A stretch of DNA of 51,721 bases from contig JAICKR010000004.1 of assembly GCA_025927835.1 (NCBI GenBank), forward strand, positions 1-51,721. The letters run 5' to 3'. Numbering within the stretch: position 1 is the stretch's first letter; every line of letters starts with the position of its first letter. Positions 45,201 to 51,721 of this stretch are shown piece after piece. The translations under genes were made by a program, and so were the position numbers. Source of the stretch: Jatrophihabitans sp. Lineage in GTDB: Bacteria > Actinomycetota > Actinomycetes > Mycobacteriales > Jatrophihabitantaceae. The notes under the pieces are model-generated. The model had not been told where the DNA came from. It was given only the letters and a program-made list of their open reading frames with translations, and did no database searches.

Positions 45201-45989
45201 GTGGACCTCGGTCTCACCGGCCGCCGCGCGCTCGTCACCGGCGGATCGAAGGGCATCGGCTTCGCGGTGGCCGCCGAACTGCTGGCCGAAGGCGCGTCGG
45301 TAGCCATCTGTTCCCGTACGCCGGACGAGGTCAAGCGGGCCGCCGACGAACTGCGATCGAGCCACCCCGACGCCGAGGTCGTCGATCTCGTCGCCGACGT
45401 CACGGATGTCGAGCAGGTGCAGACGCTGGTGGACGATTCGGCCGGACGGCTCGGTGGGCTGGACATCCTCGTCAACAACGCGGGCGGCGCGCATCCGGGC
45501 AACTTCGAAACGCTGACCGAGGAGGACTGGCGCGGCGATCTCGACGTCAAGCTCTTCTCGCAGATCCGTTGCTTCCGGGCGGCGCTGCCGTACCTGCGAG
45601 AGAGCACGGCGCCGCGGGTCGTCAACGTCAACGCGGTGTACGGGAAGTATCCGGACCCGGCGTTCTTCGCCACGACCGTGATCAGGGCGGCCTGCCTGAA
45701 CCTGAACAAGGTGCTCGCCCAGGAGTTCGGCGCGGAACGCATCCTGGTCAACAGCGTCAACATCGGCTTCGTCGACACCCCGCAGTGGGAGAACATCCGC
45801 CGCCGCCGCGCCCCCGACAGCAGCAAGGAGGAGTTCTTCGGCCGCCTGTCCGAAGCCGAGGTGCCGCTCGGCCGCTTCGGCCGGGCGGACGAGGTGTCCG
45901 GGTTGGTTGCTTTTCTCGCCGGTTCGCGCGCGTCCTACATCACCGGCGCCGTGATCGACGTGGCCGGCGGGATGGGCAAGTACGTCTGA
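45201..45989 (+). CDS. SDR-fold protein lacking the catalytic Ser-Tyr-Lys residues
   Basis: 262 residues from GTG 45201, one base after the cupin stop. The Rossmann half is intact: VTGGSKGIGFAVA binds NAD(P) and LVNNAGG is present. The catalytic half is not. Aligning VVNVNAVYGKYPDPAFFATTVIRAACLNL to ordinary SDRs without gaps puts Ala at the active-site Ser (A145), Thr at the Tyr (T158) and Arg at the Lys (R162). The following NSVNIGFVDTP and GAVIDVAGG are normal. It may bind cofactor without reducing or oxidising, work by another mechanism, or be a regulatory or substrate-channelling subunit. Lack of frameshifts and tight spacing argue against a pseudogene. Confidence 0.88.
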   Translation: MDLGLTGRRALVTGGSKGIGFAVAAELLAEGASVAICSRTPDEVKRAADELRSSHPDAEVVDLVADVTDVEQVQTLVDDSAGRLGGLDILVNNAGGAHPGNFETLTEEDWRGDLDVKLFSQIRCFRAALPYLRESTAPRVVNVNAVYGKYPDPAFFATTVIRAACLNLNKVLAQEFGAERILVNSVNIGFVDTPQWENIRRRRAPDSSKEEFFGRLSEAEVPLGRFGRADEVSGLVAFLAGSRASYITGAVIDVAGGMGKYV

Positions 45990-46822
45990 TGTGCCGCATG
46001 GTCGGCTGGGTGTCCGCGGTGCCGGTGACCGCCCGAGAGCTGCTCGGCGATGCGGCGATCGAGCGATTGCGGGCGCTGTCCGCCGTGCATTGCCACGGCT
46101 GGGGTGTGGCATGGCGCGAAGGCGACGGTGTCCGTGTCCACCGCGCGGCTCTGCCGGCCGGCGACGACCGCGACTTCGGGCGCGTGGTCGACGAACTCGC
46201 GGTCACGTCAGCCGTGCTGCACATCCGGCTGGGCACGCCGGGGCTCGGGCGCGAAGCTGCTGACGCCCATCCGTTCACGGACGGGCAATGGGCGCTGATC
46301 CACAACGGCGCGGTGGCCCCGGTCACCAGTGTCGACAAGCTTCTCGGTCCGGCTTCGGCCCGGCGTCCGGTCGGTAGCACCGACAGCGAACGCTGGTTCC
46401 TGGCACTGCGCGATGAGATCGATGGGGGACGGTCCGTCCCGGAAGCCGTCAACACCGTGATCGCACGCGCGCACGCGGCGGGGTTACGCGGCTCGAGCTG
46501 GAACAGCATGCTGCTGGGACCCGACGCGCTGCACCTCGTCAACCACCACGACCACGCGTTGCTGCCGGCCGACATCGCACTGTGGCCCGACGAATGCCCG
46601 AAGGACATCCTCTGCTGGCCGCCGTACTTCGACCTGCGCGTACGGCAGCGCGACGGCGCATCGGCCGTCATCTCCTCCGGCATCGTCGACGACGTCACCG
46701 ATTGGCAGCTGCTGCCCAACCACTCCGCGTCACACCTGTCACTCGACGGCCGCCCGTTGCGCACCACCATGCTCGACGCACGGGTGTCTCGTCCGGCTCC
46801 TTCGACGACGGCGGCGTACTGA
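45989..46822 (+). CDS. Class II glutamine amidotransferase (N-terminal Cys nucleophile), YafJ/EgtC-like
   Basis: 277 residues. Start and preceding stop overlap by one base (TGATG). MCRMVGW places Cys2 as the N-terminal nucleophile after Met removal. The family motifs follow: HCHGWGVAWREGDGV, AVLHIRLGTPG (the Arg contact for the glutamate), DAHPFTDGQWALIHNGAV (Asn and Gly of the oxyanion hole) and STDSERWFLALR. Such enzymes hydrolyse gamma-glutamyl amides; EgtC does so in ergothioneine synthesis. In this locus it is the natural candidate for removing the glutamyl group added by the ligase at 41279, a step done by the unrelated class I enzyme PuuD in putrescine pathways. This role is inferred. 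Confidence 0.92.
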   Translation: MCRMVGWVSAVPVTARELLGDAAIERLRALSAVHCHGWGVAWREGDGVRVHRAALPAGDDRDFGRVVDELAVTSAVLHIRLGTPGLGREAADAHPFTDGQWALIHNGAVAPVTSVDKLLGPASARRPVGSTDSERWFLALRDEIDGGRSVPEAVNTVIARAHAAGLRGSSWNSMLLGPDALHLVNHHDHALLPADIALWPDECPKDILCWPPYFDLRVRQRDGASAVISSGIVDDVTDWQLLPNHSASHLSLDGRPLRTTMLDARVSRPAPSTTAAY

Positions 46823-46888
46823 GCCGCCGGGTCGTCGTGGCTTGATCCACGGCACGAGCAGTGCCGCTGCCTCGGTAACGATGCGCGT

Positions 46889-47464
46889 TCAGGACTCCCG
46901 CGTGGCGGGCCACGCCAGGCTGCCGAACGCCACGACGAGCGCGACGTTCACCGGCACCGCGAGCGCCGCGATGTTCCCGATGTGCGCGACCGGCCAGGCG
47001 ATCGCCGCGACGAGCACGAGCCCGGCCGGCCAGCGGTGGCCGAGCTTGGCGAGCCCGGCCGCGATGAGCGCGAGCGACACCGGGAAGAACAGGCCGAGCG
47101 GCTTGATCAGGTTCGCCGCGCCGGAGCGGTCGACCAGCTGGGTGTCGCCGAGGGACATGTGGATCGCCTCGAAGCCGTAGGCGACGTTGCCGGCCATGCC
47201 GATCAGTCCGACGAGCAGGATGAACGCGGCCAGTTTCGATGCCGGCGGCAGCCAGCCAGCCACCCGCAGGACGACGACGCCGTAGCCGATCGCGCCCAGC
47301 ACGTGAATGATCCCCGCGGTGCCGTCGTCCCAACCTCGTGCGGCGTAGGTGGAGTCCGCCACGAGGTAGATCAGCGGGGCGATGAGGAGCGAGGCGGTGA
47401 GCATCCTGCTCGTCGGTGTGGTCGTGGCCGGTTCGGTCACCGGCGCGGCGATGGTGGCGTGCAT
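46889..47464 (-). CDS. Small polytopic membrane protein, function unknown
   Basis: 191 residues from ATG 47464 with AAGGGA upstream. After a short Thr/Ala-rich start there are about six hydrophobic spans (SLLIAPLIYLVADST; GIIHVLGAIGYGVVVLRVAGWL; LAAFILLVGLIGMAGNVAYGF; IKPLGLFFPVSLALIAAGLA; LVLVAAIAWPVAHIGNIAALAVPVNVALVVAFG). It is divergent from a membrane-anchored LuxR regulator gene. Such pairs are common in actinobacteria, where the regulator controls its neighbour, but no function is assigned. The shared control region has two palindromes. Confidence 0.8.
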   Translation of the reverse strand: MHATIAAPVTEPATTTPTSRMLTASLLIAPLIYLVADSTYAARGWDDGTAGIIHVLGAIGYGVVVLRVAGWLPPASKLAAFILLVGLIGMAGNVAYGFEAIHMSLGDTQLVDRSGAANLIKPLGLFFPVSLALIAAGLAKLGHRWPAGLVLVAAIAWPVAHIGNIAALAVPVNVALVVAFGSLAWPATRES

Positions 47465-47526
47465 GGCAGGTCCCTTCGTAGTCGGCGTCGTAGGGAACCT
47501 TCGCCCGGCGGGCGCCGCGCCCACCA

Positions 47527-47566
47527 CGGGGTAAGCCCTGGAATGCAGCCGCAGGGAAAACCCTGG
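47527..47566. promoter_or_regulatory. Two tandem 15-bp palindromic boxes between the membrane protein and LuxR genes
   Basis: CGGGGTAAGCCCTGG (47527-47541) and CAGGGAAAACCCTGG (47552-47566) agree at 12 of 15 positions and are 25 bp apart. Each has GGG and CCC arms around a 4-base centre, the shape bound by dimeric LuxR/LiaR-type HTH proteins. If the LuxR gene starts at 47594 both boxes are intergenic. Confidence 0.55.
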
Positions 47567-47593
47567 GCCGCCGGCCGCGCGGGACGTGCCAGC

Positions 47594-48976
47594 ATGACGA
47601 TCGTGATCGTCGCTGGTTCCTGGAGTGCCCGCGGCCGGGCGCCGTTGCTGCTGCTCAGCGGAGTCGTGGTCGCGGTGAGCTTCGGGCTCGCGCGCGGAGT
47701 GTGGCTGCCGAACCTGCACAACGGGCTGCTCGCGCTGGCCTTCACCGTCGTCGGCGGGTACGTGCTCTTTCAGCGTCCGGGGCATCGGGAGGGACGGCTC
47801 TTCCTTGCCACCGGCGTCGTCGAGGCGGTGCTGTTCCTGGGCCGGCAGATCGGGCACCGGCCGACCGCGCCCGGTTCTGCTTGGTGGGGTTGGCTCGGGG
47901 TCTGGCCGACGGCTGCCGCGCTGGCGCTCACCACGTTCTCGGTGCTGTGTTTCCCGGACGGCCGGCTGCCGGCGCCGGCGTGGCGATGGGTGGCGGGCGC
48001 TGTCGTTCTTCTCGCGGCGACGTGTGCCGCTTTGTCGGCGATCTGGCCGGTCGAGTACGGCTCGGCGGACGTGACGCTCGAACATCCGGTGAACTCGACG
48101 TCGCCCTCCGGCATTGCCGATCTGTGGTCCGCGATCGCCCATCCGACCTACGCCGCATTCCAGCTGCTGTGGGTCGTCACCGTCGTCGTTCGGTGGCGCG
48201 CGGCAGGGCAGGCCGTGCGCCGCCAGCTGACCTGGCTGCTGGCGGCAGCCGCGGTGTCGTTGATCGCCCTCGCGGTCGGGCTGGTCGCTGCCGGCTCGCC
48301 GCGCGCCGGCCTGCTGACGGCGACGCTTGTCCCGGTCGCGGCGGGCTGGGCGATCGTCCACGGCCAGCACGTGATGGCCTACTCGGCGCTGACCTGGCTG
48401 TCCCGCACCGAGGTCGATCCGGCCAACCTGCCCACCGAGCTCGCCCGGACGGTCGCGGAGGCACTCAGCGCTCCGGGCGCGACGCTGTGGATGGGCAGCG
48501 ACAAGGTGCACGCGATCGGCGTCTGGCCCGAGACGGACGCCGACATCGCGGTGACGACGATCGAGGAACTCGAGCGATCACCGGCGGTGCACATGCGGCT
48601 CGTGACCAATCGCGGAACCGAGGTGGGCGCGCTCAGCGTGGACCGCGCCGGGACGGATCAGCTGTCACTTGCCGAGAGCCGGCTGTTCGACGACCTTGCC
48701 GCGCAGGCCTCGCTGGTGATCGATCACATCGGGCTCGCCGACGTCATCGCGCAGCAGCGGCGAGCCGGACATCTGGACGGCTTCTCCCGCCGGGAGCGGG
48801 AGGTGCTCGAGCTGATGGCCCGCGGCCGGTCGAACTCCGCGATCTGCGAGGAGCTCCACCTCAGCATCAAGACCGTGGAACCGATCGTCAGCGCGATCTT
48901 CACGAAGCTCGACCTGCACAGCGACGCGGCGAACAACCGCCGCGTGCTCGCCGTGCTGGCCTACCTGCGGACCTGA
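47594..48976 (+). CDS. Membrane-anchored LuxR-family transcriptional regulator
   Basis: 460 residues from ATG 47594; an in-frame ATG at 47543 would place the palindromic boxes inside the gene, so the later start is preferred. About eight hydrophobic spans fill residues 15-265 (for example LLLLSGVVVAVSFGLARGVW, WPTAAALALTTFSVLCFPDGRLP, AFQLLWVVTVVVRW). A GAF-like sensor segment follows (VDPANLPTELARTVAEALSAPGATLWMG; LAAQASLVIDHIGLADVIAQQ). The C-terminal HTH is typical of LuxR proteins (GFSRREREVLELMARGRSNSAICEELHLSIKTVEPIVSAIFTKL). It probably senses a membrane or envelope signal and controls the divergent membrane protein and itself. Confidence 0.9.
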   Translation: MTIVIVAGSWSARGRAPLLLLSGVVVAVSFGLARGVWLPNLHNGLLALAFTVVGGYVLFQRPGHREGRLFLATGVVEAVLFLGRQIGHRPTAPGSAWWGWLGVWPTAAALALTTFSVLCFPDGRLPAPAWRWVAGAVVLLAATCAALSAIWPVEYGSADVTLEHPVNSTSPSGIADLWSAIAHPTYAAFQLLWVVTVVVRWRAAGQAVRRQLTWLLAAAAVSLIALAVGLVAAGSPRAGLLTATLVPVAAGWAIVHGQHVMAYSALTWLSRTEVDPANLPTELARTVAEALSAPGATLWMGSDKVHAIGVWPETDADIAVTTIEELERSPAVHMRLVTNRGTEVGALSVDRAGTDQLSLAESRLFDDLAAQASLVIDHIGLADVIAQQRRAGHLDGFSRREREVLELMARGRSNSAICEELHLSIKTVEPIVSAIFTKLDLHSDAANNRRVLAVLAYLRT

Positions 48977-49040
48977 ACCCGCCCTGTATCGCTAGCCTTC
49001 GGGCGGATACTCCGCTGTGGCGGGAGGAGGCAGTCGAGCC

Positions 49041-50147
49041 ATGAAACCCCCACCGCCGACGCAGGCGCCGCCGCCGGGCATCGCCTCCACCGTGGTCGTG
49101 ACGCTGCTGCTCGGCGTACTCGGATTGATCCCGGCGATCTGGAACACCCGCAGCGAGCGGCGACAGGGCCGTCCGACCCGGAGGTACTGGACGGCCTTCT
49201 GGTGGTCGATCCTCGGCAACGTCGTGGTCGCGGGTGGGCTCGTCGCGGGGTTGCTCGTCGCGACGGACGACGGGAACGACACGAAGACCGTGGCCGCGCA
49301 GAAGCCCACCGCATCTGTTGCCCCGCAGACGTCGAAGTCGACTCGAGTCGTCGCGGTCGGCGCAGCGTTCACCGATCCGAATGCCGTCCGCGCGCTTCTT
49401 TCGGACACGAGCAGCGACGTCGCAACGACCAACACCTACGACTACCGCAATCTCGCCGTGTTTCGTCGGGACGCCCTCGCAGTGACGACAGGATCGTTCA
49501 CGGAACAGATGAGGAGCACGATCGACGATCTGATCGAAGTCAATGCGCCGAAGCTGCACGCTCGGCAGCACGCGGAGATGGTCGATGTCGGCGTATCCAG
49601 CATGACGACCGACACTGCGAAGCTCGTCGTCTTCGGCAAGCTCGCGGTTTCCAACACCGAGTATCCGAACGGGCGCACCGATCCGTTCGAGGCGGTCGTG
49701 ACGGTCGCGAACGTGGGCGGACGATGGCTGCTCACCGATCTGAGGACCAGCGGCGCCGCACGCTGTGCGCCGCCAGGAACGCCGGACCTCGCCCACGCGG
49801 CTGCGTCCGCCGAAGTCGGAGCCGCCGCTCTGACGACCTACCACCGAAGCACGTTCGAAGCCGATTACGAACGCACGCTCTCGATGACGACCGCGCCGTT
49901 GCGCGAGGACATGGAAGCCCAGCGGGCACGGACGTTGAAGGCGCTGCGCGCCGGACACTTCGACCTGCACGCCGAGGCCACGGCGTGCGCGGTCGCCTCA
50001 GCCGACGACACGAGCGCGGTGATCCTCGTTGCCTTGAACGGCTACCGGTCGGGCGACCCGACTCCGTCACCGCAGCAGCTCGCGGTGACGGTCGAAAAAG
50101 TAGGCGGGCGATGGCTCATGTCGGACGTCCACCCCGTCACGTCCTGA
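49041..50147 (+). CDS. Membrane protein with two tandem Mce-associated/NTF2-like extracytoplasmic domains
   Basis: 368 residues from ATG 49041 with GGAGGAGG upstream; an earlier GTG overlaps that site. A Pro-rich start (MKPPPPTQAPPPG) and two spans (STVVVTLLLGVLGLIPAIW; WWSILGNVVVAGGLVAGLLVA) come first. Residues about 110-230 resemble Mce-associated membrane proteins: VATTNTYDYRNLAVFRRDALAVTTGSFTEQMRSTIDD, VDVGVSSMTTDTAKLVVFGKLAVS and VTVANVGGRWLLTDL. A second copy of the pattern fills residues 240-368: ALTTYHRSTFEADYERTLSMTTAPLREDM, AVILVALNGYRS and VTVEKVGGRWLMSDV. The domain pair would lie outside the membrane. No mce operon is visible, so its partner is unknown. Confidence 0.75.
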   Translation: MKPPPPTQAPPPGIASTVVVTLLLGVLGLIPAIWNTRSERRQGRPTRRYWTAFWWSILGNVVVAGGLVAGLLVATDDGNDTKTVAAQKPTASVAPQTSKSTRVVAVGAAFTDPNAVRALLSDTSSDVATTNTYDYRNLAVFRRDALAVTTGSFTEQMRSTIDDLIEVNAPKLHARQHAEMVDVGVSSMTTDTAKLVVFGKLAVSNTEYPNGRTDPFEAVVTVANVGGRWLLTDLRTSGAARCAPPGTPDLAHAAASAEVGAAALTTYHRSTFEADYERTLSMTTAPLREDMEAQRARTLKALRAGHFDLHAEATACAVASADDTSAVILVALNGYRSGDPTPSPQQLAVTVEKVGGRWLMSDVHPVTS

Positions 50148-50202
50148 GAAAGGGCGATCGCCACCTCGATTTCCAGTCTGGACGGAATCTCGAGCCTGGC
50201 AC

Positions 50203-50223
50203 TAGGGTGTGATCCGCATCACA
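50203..50223 (+). promoter_or_regulatory. CRP-type box TGTGA-N6-TCACA overlapping the -10 of the unknown-protein/B12-enzyme operon
   Basis: TAGGGT (50203-50208) is a good -10 for the gene at 50295. The perfect palindrome TGTGATCCGCATCACA (50208-50223) starts on its last base and covers the expected start point near 50215. The arms match the CRP/Cmr consensus of actinobacteria without a mismatch. Binding there should block transcription, so repression by a CRP-family protein is predicted. Confidence 0.7.
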
Positions 50224-50294
50224 AAGCTCGATCCAGCGCACTGGAACGTTCGCGCGATCCGGCAACCGGTGCCGGACAGATCAGGGGGTGTCTG

Positions 50295-51251
50295 ATGTCG
50301 AGTTTCCACGCGTCCTGCAAGAACTATCCGAGCGGCACCGATCTGCCGTCCGGGTTCAGCGTCAACGACACGTTCACCGGGTCGATCGACTTCCCGATCA
50401 CGGCCGCCGCGTACGTCGGCACCCAACCGTTCCTGTTCTGGGACACCGGCCGGCACGTGACGAACAAGCGCACGGTGCACTGGACGTTCGACCACACCGA
50501 CCAGTGGACGAACTGGTCCGCGACCGCGTGGTACGGAACACCCGGAGGCAACGGCGGGCCCTACGTCACCGCAGCCGCGTATCACGTCGGGCACGCCGTG
50601 CTCGGCCCGACGCCGATCGCGGCGCCGCCGGCCAGCACGTTCCACAACGGCCCCGGCGCCGGTGACATCGCGTGGCCGTGGCTGGGCAACGACCACGTCG
50701 TCAACACCACCTGGGGAGCAGGCACCGTCCACGCCCTCGACCACATGACCGACGGCGCCGACTCGTGCGAGTTCGGCTCGTGGACGAAGCTGATCGCGGG
50801 TGGCGACGACAGCTCGGTGTTCGAGGAGAACGACGACGACGTCACCACGAGCACCGGCATCTTCGGCGTGCCGGCCGGCGCTGCGGGCGACGCCGACAAC
50901 CACTACGCGGCGACTGAGGGTGCCGCCATCCTCGCCGGCTACGTGACACCCGTCCGCGGCAAGGTGAAGCGACCCGGTGATGAGCCCGGCTGGTGGACGA
51001 AGTACTTCGACCGCGGCGACCCCGCCGCGTACCGGATCTTCGTCGAGTCGGTGCTCGAAGGGATCGAGAAGGTGGCGGCAGGCGGCGCCGACAAGGCGCC
51101 CGACCTGTTCGTCGGAGTGGTCGAGCGGGCCCGAAGCATGTCGCAGGCTCAGCTCACCCGGGTCGCTGCGGAGATGCGGGGGATCATGAACCGCGGCGAG
51201 GCGGCACTGAAGTCGGTCGAGGCGCTCGCCTCGAAGCGCGCCGGCCAGTAG
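50295..51251 (+). CDS. Unrecognised 318-residue protein coupled to a cobalamin-binding enzyme
   Basis: 318 residues from ATG 50295 with GGGGGT 6 bases upstream. There is no signal peptide. The first 220 residues are rich in aromatic, Gly, Thr and Asn residues and predicted strands (SVNDTFTGSIDFPITAAAYVG; KRTVHWTFDHTDQWTNWSATAW; DSCEFGSWTKLIAGGDDSS), suggesting a beta-sandwich or lectin-like fold. The last 90 residues look helical and charged (AAYRIFVESVLEGIEKVAAGG; LTRVAAEMRGIMNRGEAALKSVEAL). The stop overlaps the next start by one base (TAGTG), so it is made together with the cobalamin-binding protein and may be its partner or substrate. I know of no matching characterised family. Confidence 0.8.
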   Translation: MSSFHASCKNYPSGTDLPSGFSVNDTFTGSIDFPITAAAYVGTQPFLFWDTGRHVTNKRTVHWTFDHTDQWTNWSATAWYGTPGGNGGPYVTAAAYHVGHAVLGPTPIAAPPASTFHNGPGAGDIAWPWLGNDHVVNTTWGAGTVHALDHMTDGADSCEFGSWTKLIAGGDDSSVFEENDDDVTTSTGIFGVPAGAAGDADNHYAATEGAAILAGYVTPVRGKVKRPGDEPGWWTKYFDRGDPAAYRIFVESVLEGIEKVAAGGADKAPDLFVGVVERARSMSQAQLTRVAAEMRGIMNRGEAALKSVEALASKRAGQ

Positions 51252-51721
51252 TGCGAACGCGCAGAGTTCTGCTGGTCGGGTTCGAGGATCAGGACAACCT
51301 GGGGATCCGGTACCTGTCCAGCAGGCTGCTGGCCGACGGCCACCACACGAGGATCGCTGCGTTCAGCGCGGACCCCGGCCCGCTGCTGGACATCGTCCGA
51401 ACCGAAGAGCCGGACGTCATCGGCTTCTCGCTCATCTTCCAGTACATGGTTCCGGAGTTCGGCGCGGTGATCCGCGCGTTGCGTGCGGCGGGAGTGCGGG
51501 CGCACATCACGATCGGCGGGCATTACGCATCGTTCGCCCCCGCTGAGCTGCTGCGGATGATCCCGGAACTGGATTCGGTGGTGCGCTTCGAGGGCGAGGA
51601 GACGCTGGGCGAACTGGTGTCGAAGCTGGACGACGGCTGGCGCTCGATCGACGGCATCGCCCTGCACGACGGCGCATCGGTGCGCGTCAACCAGGCGAGG
51701 ACCGGCTCGCGGGCGATCGAC
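51251..51721 (+). CDS. Cobalamin-binding protein, probably B12-dependent radical SAM enzyme (truncated by window end)
   Basis: 157 residues visible from GTG 51251. The N-terminal Rossmann-type B12 domain of the radical SAM/B12 family is recognised from RRVLLVGFEDQDNLGIRYLSSRLLADGHH, EEPDVIGFSLIFQYMVPEF, AHITIGGHYASFAPAELL and VVRFEGEETLGELV. The DxHxxG motif of methionine synthase is absent, as is usual in this family, which binds cobalamin base-off/His-off. The CxxxCxxC cluster site would lie beyond base 51721, so radical SAM activity is inferred from the N-terminal domain. Such enzymes methylate unactivated carbons or phosphorus, or rearrange substrates. Confidence 0.82.
   Translation, partial: MRTRRVLLVGFEDQDNLGIRYLSSRLLADGHHTRIAAFSADPGPLLDIVRTEEPDVIGFSLIFQYMVPEFGAVIRALRAAGVRAHITIGGHYASFAPAELLRMIPELDSVVRFEGEETLGELVSKLDDGWRSIDGIALHDGASVRVNQARTGSRAID

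Noticed and set aside
46823-46888. CGTGG-N6-CCACG hairpin between convergent genes
   Set aside because: Only a 5-bp stem; too weak to call a terminator.
1-51721. Prophage, insertion sequence, CRISPR array or tRNA genes
   Set aside because: No integrase, transposase, terminal repeats, spaced direct repeats or tRNA-like cloverleaf sequences were seen; the giant genes show no phage structural motifs that I can recognise.

Overview
The window is high-GC DNA from an actinobacterium. Signs are strong codon-position GC bias, GTG and TTG starts, TAnnnT-type -10 elements with several apparently leaderless genes, a SARP/LuxR regulator, a DUF3556 membrane protein and an Mce-associated-type protein. These suggest a mycobacterial, Frankia-like or Jatrophihabitans-like relative, but the species cannot be fixed from sequence alone. 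I see no rRNA, tRNA, CRISPR array, insertion sequence or prophage, and no gene-free stretch longer than 300 bases.

Layout. 1-3230: two flavoenzymes on the minus strand diverge from a TetR regulator, with a 20-bp palindrome sitting between the -35 and -10 of the flavoenzyme promoter. 3254-8645: minus-strand genes for a membrane protein with a lipase-like GHSQG motif, a ketosteroid-isomerase-like protein, small membrane proteins including a DUF202 protein, and a large secreted protein. 8885-17536: a Rieske protein, then a compact regulon made of a 14-TM exporter, a 1171-residue SARP-LAL hybrid regulator and two paralogous FAD-linked oxidases. The exporter and both oxidase promoters carry nCAA direct repeats at 11-12 bp steps that end exactly 8 bp before the -10, which is SARP promoter geometry. 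17762-26236: two adjacent giant genes (1275 and 1547 codons) of unknown function, followed by a secreted phosphoesterase with its own leaderless promoter. 27278-34035: minus-strand YihY/BrkB protein, secreted M28 peptidase, HSL-type esterase, D-aminoacylase-type amidohydrolase and an alpha/beta hydrolase. 34162-38327: a DUF3556 membrane protein translationally coupled to a class II UvrA-like ATPase.

38330-46822 is a two-armed catabolic locus. The minus arm is Lrp/AsnC regulator, glutamine-synthetase-like ligase, Dabb protein, APC permease and amidohydrolase, with stops and starts overlapping or nearly touching. The plus arm is a PLP aminotransferase, cupin, SDR-fold protein and class II glutamine amidotransferase. 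Together they look like import, gamma-glutamylation, processing and deglutamylation of an amine or amino compound. The SDR has lost its catalytic Ser, Tyr and Lys.

46889-51721: a small membrane protein diverges from a membrane-anchored LuxR regulator across two near-identical palindromes. Then come a protein with two tandem Mce-associated-like domains and an operon start with a perfect TGTGA-N6-TCACA box over its promoter. That operon encodes an unrecognised 318-residue protein and, overlapping its stop, the start of a cobalamin-binding (probably radical SAM) enzyme cut by the window end.

The best candidates for undescribed biology are the SARP-controlled flavo-oxidase/exporter regulon, the giant gene pair, the amine locus with a class II amidotransferase, and the CRP-box operon of unknown protein plus B12-binding enzyme.
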